DNA from: a candidate division WOR-1 bacterium RIFCSPLOWO2_02_FULL_46_20
Lineage (GTDB): Bacteria; Margulisbacteria; WOR-1; O2-12-FULL-45-9
Length of the DNA stretch: 43,238 nt
NCBI GenBank assembly: GCA_001771365.1
Contig: METP01000059.1
Span: 1-43,238, forward strand
Direction: 5' to 3'
Both the position numbers and the translations under genes were made by a program. Positions 36,704-43,238 of the stretch are shown here, in pieces. The notes beneath the pieces were generated by a model that made no database searches, was not told the DNA's origin, and saw only the letters and a program-made list of their open reading frames with translations. Numbering within the stretch: position 1 is the stretch's first letter; every line of letters starts with the position of its first letter.

Positions 36704-37603
36704 CTAAAACTCGGTAAAACGCCGAAATTCTTCAACTCGCGCACTGATTTCTTCCGGCCGCAAACTCTTCATTCGATCCAAACTGAAATCTTCAACATTG
36801 AACGACGCCATGGTTGACCCAATAATAATGGCGCGGCGAATATTAGCCTGGGAAATATCCCCCGTTTTGGCCAGATAACCGATAAACCCACCGGCGAAAG
36901 AATCGCCGGCCCCGGTTGGATCGCGCAATATATCCTGAGGATAGGCTGGAGCGGAAAAATGGACTCCATCGGAAAAAAGCAAAGCGCCGTGCTCGCCTTT
37001 TTTGATAATAACAGTTTTGACTCCCAGTTTTAAAAGTTTGGCCGCGGCGACAGGAATATTGGGTGTCTCCATAAACTGCCTGACCTCCCCATCGTTCATT
37101 AAAACAATATCAGCCCGCTTAATTACCTTCTCCAGGGCTTCACGTTTAGTCTCGATCCAAAAGTTCATGGTATCCATGGCCACTAATTTTGGTTTAGTCA
37201 GCTGGTCCAAAACTTTTAACTGCAATTTCGGATCCAGATTAGCCAGAAAAACATATTCGGCATCTTTTAATTTATCCGGCACCCTGGGATCAAAAAGGCT
37301 GATAACATTTAATTTGGTATCTTTAGTATGGGCTTGATTCATGTCGTATTCATAGTAACCAGACCAGCGGAAAGTTTCTCCCGGCAAAATTTGAATCCCG
37401 CTCACATCGATATTTTTCGATTTCAGGAAATCAAAATGTTCTTTGGGAAAATCAGACCCGGCCACCCCTATCATCGCGGTTTTGGCATGAAAACTGGCTG
37501 AGATTGAGGCATGAATCGCCGATCCTCCCAGGATATCCTTTTTCTTGCCAAAAGGCGTTTCGATCGTATCCAAACCTATGGAACCGACTATCAAAACCGT
37601 CAT
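36704..37603 (-). CDS. PfkB-family carbohydrate/nucleoside kinase
   Basis: GSIGLDTIETPFGKKKDILGGSAIHASISAS, RDPTGAGDSFAGGFIGYLA. Confidence 0.92.
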   Translation of the reverse strand: MTVLIVGSIGLDTIETPFGKKKDILGGSAIHASISASFHAKTAMIGVAGSDFPKEHFDFLKSKNIDVSGIQILPGETFRWSGYYEYDMNQAHTKDTKLNVISLFDPRVPDKLKDAEYVFLANLDPKLQLKVLDQLTKPKLVAMDTMNFWIETKREALEKVIKRADIVLMNDGEVRQFMETPNIPVAAAKLLKLGVKTVIIKKGEHGALLFSDGVHFSAPAYPQDILRDPTGAGDSFAGGFIGYLAKTGDISQANIRRAIIIGSTMASFNVEDFSLDRMKSLRPEEISARVEEFRRFTEF

Positions 37604-37637
37604 TTAGTTCCCTCCAATCATTCTTTATAAATTGCGG

Positions 37638-37895
37638 TTATAACAATATTTTTAAGATGAGCTGGTGCACAATCCAAAGTAGAATAATAACAACAAAAGG
37701 AGACACGTCCATTCCCAAACGCAAGGGTGGTAAGCCCACGCGGACGACGGAAAGGAGCGGTTCAGTTGACAAATAGACCGGCTTAATTAACGGGTTCTCC
37801 CGGCTGTGCGCAATCCAGGGCAGCACAGCCCGCAGAGCCAGGAAAATATAATATATTGAAAACAAAAAATTAATTACGAAAACTATGAAGTCCAT
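37638..37895 (-). CDS. YggT family protein
   Basis: Two TM segments; FVINFLFSIYYIFLALRAVLPWI ... GMDVSPFVVIILLWIVHQLILK. Confidence 0.85.
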   Translation of the reverse strand: MDFIVFVINFLFSIYYIFLALRAVLPWIAHSRENPLIKPVYLSTEPLLSVVRVGLPPLRLGMDVSPFVVIILLWIVHQLILKILL

Positions 37896-38692
37896 TTTTT
37901 TGAAATAATCTTTGATTTGTTTGCCGCGGCAACCACCGCTCGGCTTAGGGCTTGTTTGACTCTGGCCTTTTTGATAATTTTTAAGCCCTCGACGGTTGTG
38001 CCTCCCTTTGAGGCAACCATCTCACGCAGCTCTTTGGGCGATTTTCCGGTTTTTTTGACGGTAGTCGCTGCGCCAAGCACAGTTTGCACGGCAAGCTTTG
38101 TGGCAATGGCCCTGGGCAGGCCGGCCGCCACCCCCCCGCCAATCAGCGCGTCTATCGTTTCGTAGACAAAGGCCGGTCCAGAACCGGAAAGTCCGGTAAC
38201 CGCGTCCATCCACTTCTCTGGCACACCAATCACCTTTCCAACTGCTTTAAAGATGGCCTCTACTTTTTTGTATTGCCTGCCGCTAACCAAATTATCCTTA
38301 GCCAAAGCCGTAATACCCATGCCGACTAAGCAGGGATTATTAGGCATGGCTCTAATAATTGGCAGCCCAGGCAGTTTCTTCCGCAAATAACCAAGTGGAA
38401 TCCCTGCGACAATTGAAACCAGTAGTGGCAAAACTTGCTTTGTTTTCCCAAGTTGCGGAGCAAGCTCTGCGACTACGACACCAACACCCTGAGGTTTCAC
38501 AGCTAAAACAACAATCTCACCCTTAGCAAACGCCTCCTGATTATCTTTGGCAAGCCCAATCTTATATTTCTTTTTGAGATAACCAAGCCGCCGCTTGCTA
38601 ACATCCGCAGCCATAATGTTTGACGGTAAATCCAGCTTAGAGATTATGGCCTCGGCCATCTTCCCCGCGCCGACAAAAGCAATGATTGTCAT
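37883..38692 (-). CDS. proC: Pyrroline-5-carboxylate reductase
   Basis: IIAFVGAGKMAEAIISKL, RAMPNNPCLVGMGITAL, LSGSGPAFVYETIDALIGGGVAAGLPR, ASKGGTTVEGL. Confidence 0.96.
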   Translation of the reverse strand: MTIIAFVGAGKMAEAIISKLDLPSNIMAADVSKRRLGYLKKKYKIGLAKDNQEAFAKGEIVVLAVKPQGVGVVVAELAPQLGKTKQVLPLLVSIVAGIPLGYLRKKLPGLPIIRAMPNNPCLVGMGITALAKDNLVSGRQYKKVEAIFKAVGKVIGVPEKWMDAVTGLSGSGPAFVYETIDALIGGGVAAGLPRAIATKLAVQTVLGAATTVKKTGKSPKELREMVASKGGTTVEGLKIIKKARVKQALSRAVVAAANKSKIISKKWTS

Positions 38693-39132
38693 CTAGAAAA
38701 AAACGTTTCCCGTTTTTCCTGGCTAAAGGCTATTTCTTCTTCCAGAGAGGACCTATCGTCCGCGGAGGTTATGGCTATGTTATTGGGCGTATAAAGAAAT
38801 ATTGATTCCCCTATTTTCATCATGTGCCCATCAATCGCGTAAGCAGTACCGCAGACAAAGTCGATTAAGCGCGTTCCTTCGCTGGGATCGAGATGCTTTA
38901 AGCTTATAATAACTGGCGAGCCACCACGAAGACGGGTTGAGATATTCAAAGAATCTTCGTAAACTTTCGGTTCATAGAATATTATTTCAACTCCTCCGGA
39001 TTCCCCTCTCGCTTCTTTTTTAGCTTTCAAAAGTGTGCTCATTTCCAGCTGTTGCCCATAGCCCCGATCTTCTTCTCCCTCTTCGTCAAGCCCAATAAAC
39101 GCCTTTGCCCTTCTTAAAATACTTTCAACCAT
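38689..39132 (-). CDS. sepF: Cell division protein SepF
   Basis: EPKVYEDSLNISTRLRGGSPVIISLKHLDPSEGTRLIDFVCGTAYAIDGHMMKIGESIFLYTPNNI. Confidence 0.93.
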   Translation of the reverse strand: MVESILRRAKAFIGLDEEGEEDRGYGQQLEMSTLLKAKKEARGESGGVEIIFYEPKVYEDSLNISTRLRGGSPVIISLKHLDPSEGTRLIDFVCGTAYAIDGHMMKIGESIFLYTPNNIAITSADDRSSLEEEIAFSQEKRETFFSR

Positions 39133-39149
39133 TTACTATCAACTCCTTT

Positions 39150-39175
39150 CCCTCCTCCGCTAGAGCTTCGGAGGG
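39150..39175. repeat. Palindrome containing the yggS stop codon
   Basis: CCCTCC-TCCGCTAGAGCTTC-GGAGGG; the reverse-strand TAG stop (39162-39160) lies in its centre. Confidence 0.75.
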
Positions 39176-39855
39176 CGTTGCCCAAAAATAGCCCGGCCAA
39201 GCCTGATCATATTCGAGCCTTCCTGGATAGCTATTTCAAAATCATCGGTCATACCCATAGAGAGATACTTCATCTTAACATTGGGAAGGTTTAATTTTTT
39301 AATTTCTTCGCTCAAGGTTTTCAACTTCTTAAAACAGGGACGAGTTTTTTCCGGATCGGCCGCCATCGGGGCGATAGTCATCAAGCCCTGGACTTGAATG
39401 CTAGCAAATCCGCTGATAAGTTGCAATAGTTTCACTGCTTCTTCCGGCTTCACCCCGTATTTCGTCGCTTCCCCCGACGTATTAACCTCAATCAAAATCG
39501 GGGTTCGTCTCTCGCCAATCGTCCGTCGTCTGTCGTCTATTTCCTTCGCCAGTCGCTCCGAATCCACTGATTGAATTAAATTAAATTTTTCCAACGCTTG
39601 TTTAACTTTATTTCTCTGCAAATGGCCAAGCATATGCCAGGTAACGTTTGGATATTTTTGCTTCAGAGCCTCATTTTTTGGGATTGCTTCCTGAATCTTG
39701 TTTTCGCCAACGTCGGTTATGCCGGCTTGGATAGCTTGTTCAATCAATTCAACCGGAATAGTTTTAGTAACTGCGATTAATTTAATATCCTGGGGATCAC
39801 GGCCAAGCGATTTGATCCTTTCACGAATATTCCGCAGGTTTTCTTTAATTGACAC
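39160..39855 (-). CDS. yggS: YggS-family pyridoxal phosphate enzyme (start trimmed to GTG 39855)
   Basis: IKLIAVTKTIPVELIEQAIQAGITDVGENKIQEA, WHMLGHLQRNKVK, EVNTSGEATKYGV, LSMGMTDDFEIAIQEGSNMIRLGRAIFG. Confidence 0.95.
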   Translation of the reverse strand: MSIKENLRNIRERIKSLGRDPQDIKLIAVTKTIPVELIEQAIQAGITDVGENKIQEAIPKNEALKQKYPNVTWHMLGHLQRNKVKQALEKFNLIQSVDSERLAKEIDDRRRTIGERRTPILIEVNTSGEATKYGVKPEEAVKLLQLISGFASIQVQGLMTIAPMAADPEKTRPCFKKLKTLSEEIKKLNLPNVKMKYLSMGMTDDFEIAIQEGSNMIRLGRAIFGQRPPKL

Positions 39856-39878
39856 CCTGGCGAGTATTATAGCATAAT
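39849..39878. promoter_or_regulatory. Interleaved divergent promoters of yggS (-) and the FlgD-like gene (+)
   Basis: + strand TTGACA(39849-39854)-N18-CATAAT(39873-39878)-8 nt-ATG 39887. - strand TGC-TATAAT (39871-39866) 10 nt before GTG 39855. Confidence 0.55.
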
Positions 39879-39886
39879 TAGATACA

Positions 39887-40216
39887 ATGAAACATTTAAG
39901 CTGGTTGTGTGTTTTTCTCATCGCCGTCACCCTCATCAACTACCCCAATCCCTTTAATCCCAAGGGGAACGAAATAACAACCTTTGAATGTACCACCGAC
40001 ACAACAGCCGAAGCCTTTTTGCACATATACGATATGGCGGCGCGCAGGATATTGCGCAAAGCCTTCAACCTCCAGGGCGGAACGGCAGTAAAAACCACCT
40101 GGAACGGTTATAGCGACTACAATGAACAAGTCGGCAACGGCCTTTATCTCTATCAAATTATCGATATTGCTAATAATCGGGTTGGAAAAGGTAAAATATG
40201 GGTCGTCAACCAATAA
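39887..40216 (+). CDS. Small exported protein: signal peptide joined directly to a FlgD-Ig/T9SS-CTD-like domain
   Basis: MKHLSWLCVFLIAVTLINYPNPFNPKGNEITTFECTTDTTAEAFLHIYDMAARRILRKA...GNGLYLYQIIDIANNRVGKGKIWVVNQ. Confidence 0.75.
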   Translation: MKHLSWLCVFLIAVTLINYPNPFNPKGNEITTFECTTDTTAEAFLHIYDMAARRILRKAFNLQGGTAVKTTWNGYSDYNEQVGNGLYLYQIIDIANNRVGKGKIWVVNQ

Positions 40217-41202
40217 CGATCTTCACAACGGCGATGGTGGTCTTGCTCTGTACAACCCTCAACGCCCGGACCACATTTGATCCGTTGTCCATCGGGGTTG
40301 GCGCCAGGGCCCTGGGCATGGGGAAGGCTTACATTGCGGTGGCCGAGGATGGGGACACTATTTTCAACAACCCCGCTGGTTTAGGAGAGATCGACTCCTT
40401 TCAATTTACCAGCATGTCCGGCAGCATTTTAGAAGATTTAACATATACTGTCCTTGGTGGGATTTATCCCACAGGAGGAAAAAGCGCTGTAGGAATAGGT
40501 TATGTTTCAGCCTCGGTGGCTGGCATAGCCATGCGTGATTCGGCTGGAAATTTCCTGGCAAACTCTGATTATAGCAACAGTGTTTTTCTCTTTTCGTTTG
40601 GCAGAAAATTATCAGAAAAATTCTCTCTGGGAGCAAATTTAAAATATTTTTCACAAACCGGCTCTGCCTACAACAACGGCAACGGGACAGGGCTAAATCT
40701 TGATGTGGGCGTACTGCAAAGCGGCTTGGGCTGGCTCTCGCTGGGGGCTGTCGGCCAAAACCTTTTCAGCTCCGGAAAAATTTCATATAAAAATGGAGAA
40801 GAAGAAACCTTCCCCCTAACTCTTAAAGTTGGCGCAAAAATGCACATCCTGGGGCAACAATTTACCGCGGCAGTCTTTTCTCCCACAAAATTAAACATAG
40901 TTCTCGACGCGGACGTACGCTTGCAAGGCACGAAACCAACAACTATTCACGCCGGAGCGGAATTCTCCCCCTCCCCATTGTTAGCTCTCCGAGCCGGGGT
41001 CGACCAATCCCCCTTACCTGGCGGCATACAAAACAACCTTACTTCGGGCATAAGCCTTAAACTGGCTGGCATAGGTTTTCACTACGCCTATCATACTTAT
41101 ACCGAAATTTCAGCAAATTCTACTCATTATTTCTCACTTTCCTTCGATGACCGGGGTTGGCCAATAGAAGGCCCACCGGAAATCATCCTGGGCATGAACT
41201 GA
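40198..41202 (+). CDS. PorV/UPF0164-like outer-membrane beta-barrel protein
   Basis: GVGARALGMGKAYIAVAEDGDTIFNNPAGLGEIDSFQFTSM and an amphipathic strand pattern. Confidence 0.8.
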   Translation: MGRQPITIFTTAMVVLLCTTLNARTTFDPLSIGVGARALGMGKAYIAVAEDGDTIFNNPAGLGEIDSFQFTSMSGSILEDLTYTVLGGIYPTGGKSAVGIGYVSASVAGIAMRDSAGNFLANSDYSNSVFLFSFGRKLSEKFSLGANLKYFSQTGSAYNNGNGTGLNLDVGVLQSGLGWLSLGAVGQNLFSSGKISYKNGEEETFPLTLKVGAKMHILGQQFTAAVFSPTKLNIVLDADVRLQGTKPTTIHAGAEFSPSPLLALRAGVDQSPLPGGIQNNLTSGISLKLAGIGFHYAYHTYTEISANSTHYFSLSFDDRGWPIEGPPEIILGMN

Positions 41203-41300
41203 GGTCCAGTTAGGCCCAGTTCCGCAAAATTATCATTTAAAATGCGACACCCTGTATACTTTCTAAGGGGTTAAACCTGAAGAAAGGGGTGTTGGCAAAT

Positions 41301-41370
41301 GAATCGTTACACAATGTTCGAAGTGGCTTGGGAATTGCACCTGGCGGGCCTAAAGCCAGCGGGAGAATAG
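41301..41370 (+). pseudogene. Possible 5' head of an integrase-type transposase (MNRYTMFEVAWELHLAGLKPAGE*)
   Basis: Short ORF resembling the N-terminus of helix-turn-helix/DDE transposases, abutting the PAS fragment. Confidence 0.3.
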
Positions 41371-41696
41371 GTGACGCCAATTTCAATTTCCAATGTACTG
41401 CCGTTTTTGCGGCGATGCCGGGTTTCAAAACGATCGGCTCCCTGCGCGATTACTTTCTTAATATGCGCTGCGGTCTCTTCCGCGTTCTCGGCCGCCTCCA
41501 GATCCCTCACGCTCATCTGCAGAAGTTCTTCGCGGCTGTAGCCGGTCATTTTACAATAGGCATCGTTGACATCCAGCAAGCGGCCTGCGGTGTCCGCCAG
41601 CCAGAAACCATCCAGGGCCGTCCGAATGATGTTGGCGTAAAATTCTGACTCAGGCATGGTTAAGCGCCCTCCCGCTTCAAGCATGGTTGGCTCCAT
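41307..41696 (-). pseudogene. Truncated PAS-domain signalling protein
   Basis: IIRTALDGFWLADTAGRLLDVNDAYCKMTGYSREELLQMSVRDLEAAENAEETAAHIKKVIAQGADRFETRHRRKNGSTLEIEIGVTYSP, then unrelated residues. Confidence 0.75.
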
Positions 41697-41747
41697 AAGC
41701 AGAAATGATTTGGAAAATTGGCGGCGGAACAGGCGTGGTTAGGACAC

Positions 41748-41783
41748 GATAGATAGATAGCAACTTACTTACTTGCTTGCTTC
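41748..41783. repeat. Adjacent tetranucleotide repeats (GATA)n and (ACTT)n/(GCTT)n
   Basis: GATAGATAGATAG followed by CAACTTACTTACTTGCTTGCTTC. Confidence 0.8.
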
Positions 41784-41829
41784 TATAAGATTAGTGCCAA
41801 TCAATGTCGGCTCCTTTATTTATAAATAA

Positions 41830-42129
41830 TTATACAACCGCGTGCGCCGGAAGTTTGATGTGCTCATCTAACTTCCGGTCAATTATATTTACTTTGTCGG
41901 ACACAAACGTTACTTTGTCATCCACTAATTTTATTTGTTCTTTAACTTCTTCAAATCCTCTTTGCATTTCACTTCTTATTACCGCATGCCCTTCCGCGAC
42001 TGCTTTTACATCCGAAGCAACCTGCTCCAGCACGACGCCTTGTTTTTGAATTAAATCATAGTGTTTCTGCTGGCCTTCCTCCAACGAACTGATTTTTTCT
42101 AATACTTGATCTATTTTTGCTTTAGCCAT
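41830..42129 (-). CDS. Small coiled-coil protein
   Basis: Heptad-rich MAKAKIDQVLEKISSLEEGQQKHYDLIQKQGVVLEQVASDVKAVAEGHAVIRSEMQRGFEEVKEQIKLVDDKV; AGAGGGG RBS. Confidence 0.6.
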   Translation of the reverse strand: MAKAKIDQVLEKISSLEEGQQKHYDLIQKQGVVLEQVASDVKAVAEGHAVIRSEMQRGFEEVKEQIKLVDDKVTFVSDKVNIIDRKLDEHIKLPAHAVV

Positions 42130-42220
42130 TTATACCCCTCTTAAATATCCACAAGTAAATTATATAGCTCTGGCTTATGTAACGCAAGCACAATCTTTTT
42201 AGCCCCCTGATATAATTGGA

Positions 42221-42670
42221 CTAACTGGAAAGAGAGGGTTTGATGAAGGGGGGTTGGAAATGACGCACAGGAAATGGACGGGGGAAGAAAAAATGGATGT
42301 ACACATTTTTGACCGTTCCGTCGTCGCGCGTAAGGTTCTTTACGTAATCCTCCTGAATAGTCGCTGTTTTTTCTGCAATCCCTTGATTTGGGTTGGCAAG
42401 TTCGCTAACAAAGAAATGCTCCCACTCGGCATCACTAAACGCAAATTCATTTAGCTTCTCCAGTTGCTTGCGCAAGTTGGAAACCAGATCAGCTTCGGAG
42501 GTGATGGCGAGGTGCTCATAGGCTTGGCGTTCAAGCTGTTCGATAAATGCCCGCTCCAGCTCTGCTTCACTTTGATAGTGTGCGACACGCCTTGCGTCTG
42601 GCGTATATTCCGCCACGACGGTGCTTGGCGGATTTTCCGCAACTAGATTGTACTTGTTATTAATTGGCAT
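42221..42670 (-). pseudogene. hsdR: N-terminal fragment of type I restriction subunit HsdR
   Basis: ARRVAHYQSEAELERAFIEQLERQAYEHLAITSEADLVSNLRKQLEKLNEFAFSDAEWEHFFVSELANPNQGIAEKTATIQEDYVKNLTRDDGTVKNVYI, then out of homology. Confidence 0.8.
42261..42300 (+). pseudogene. Possible 5' head of an IS3-like transposase orfA (MTHRKWTGEEKM)
   Basis: Resembles the M..RKWT.EEK N-terminus of IS3-type OrfA; ends where hsdR homology begins. Confidence 0.3.
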
Positions 42671-43094
42671 AGGCGTTAAAAGTTAAAAGCTTGCCTCGGT
42701 AGTATTCATACTGAGACCTACGGGCCTTAAGCTCCGCAGGCAAGCCAATTGAGATATCGCCCACAAGCGCATCCAATTTATTAAGAACAGAAACAATTCT
42801 GTCTTGTTCCTTGACTTCAGGTATAGGAATTTCATATTTCATGATCGCCTTTTTATCTCCCCGAGGCATTTTTGCGCCTTTCGCTGAATTTTCAATATTA
42901 CGAAAAACATTGACAAGTGTTTCGTTGAGGTTAGCATCGTTGCGGGCGTTTTTGCGGACATTGATAAAAAGTTCACTTGGTAAAACATAGAAACCCTTTT
43001 CTTTTACTGTATCGGCTCGACCAAACTCGGCTTTTTTATTGGAAAGCATACTGTAGTCAAAATCTTTCTTTCCTGCACGCCGCTCATCAGCGTT
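42660..43094 (-). pseudogene. Chimeric remnant: internal HsdM fragment fused in frame to the HsdS C-terminus
   Basis: HsdM-like DFDYSMLSNKKAEFGRADTVKEKGFYVLPSELFINVRKNARNDANLNETLVNVFRNIENSAKG, then HsdS-like PRGDKKAIMKYEIPIPEVKEQDRIVSVLNKLDALVGDISIGLPAELKARRSQYEYYRGKLLTF. Confidence 0.75.
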
Positions 43095-43141
43095 TTAGAG
43101 TAGCATATATCCCAACCGCAACAGTCACGCCAGTTAATACT

Positions 43142-43238
43142 TTGGGACTGCTGAAAAACCCCTCTGAAAGTGGTCAAAAATATGAGAAAATAAAGCAACA
43201 CAATATGGAGGTGTTGTTTTATGATCAAAAAAGACATG
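43142..43238 (+). mobile_element. Left end of an IS1182-like element, cut by the window edge
   Basis: GGGACTGCTGAAAAACCCC end followed by a leader, GGAGG and an ORF starting MIKKDM. Confidence 0.5.

Noticed and set aside
36670-36744. N-terminal extension of the class II aldolase
   Set aside because: Overlaps pfkB and reads through an intergenic palindrome; a good RBS precedes MFEEFRR at 36669.
41748-41783. Tetranucleotide repeats as a phase-variation switch
   Set aside because: Few units, outside any convincing ORF or promoter spacer.
1-43238. CRISPR arrays, tRNA or rRNA genes, retrons
   Set aside because: No regularly spaced direct repeats and no recognisable tRNA/rRNA or reverse transcriptase were seen by eye; a tRNAscan/Infernal run would be needed to exclude small RNAs.

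Overview
This is a 43.2 kb window from a diderm bacterium. The gene set is sepF-yggS-proC-yggT, a full Lpt/Lnt envelope cluster and a PorV-like protein. It suggests a Margulisbacteria/WOR-1-type or similar candidate lineage, but that assignment is inference only. Most of the window is ordinary housekeeping operons: efp-accB-ubiA-DUF362-recJ-purD, plsY-gpsA, glyQ-glyS with glycosyltransferase genes, fmdB-TA-trpD-lptB-lptF, holB-ricT-rpsU-lptG-TPR-lptD-lipoprotein-lnt, and yggS-sepF-proC-yggT-pfkB-aldolase-relA. Both ends are decayed accessory DNA: a transposase/RNase Y chimera on the left; on the right, truncated PAS and type I restriction-modification fragments joined to IS-like heads. The strongest unusual signal is a set of palindromic elements lying inside or at the edges of conserved genes. 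A 101-bp element with terminal inverted repeats occurs twice. One copy sits in frame inside the lptD signal peptide: removing it plus a 4-bp TTTA repeat deletes exactly 35 codons and restores a continuous hydrophobic segment. Unrelated palindromes are read through in glyS and lnt, and another contains the yggS stop codon. This resembles the Rickettsia palindromic elements. A second pattern is that operon-leading genes have a -10 box only 6-10 nt from the start codon, implying leaderless or near-leaderless mRNAs. One example is a 14-bp divergent gap (fmdB/glyQ) holding two overlapping -10 boxes. All calls were made by eye, without database searches.
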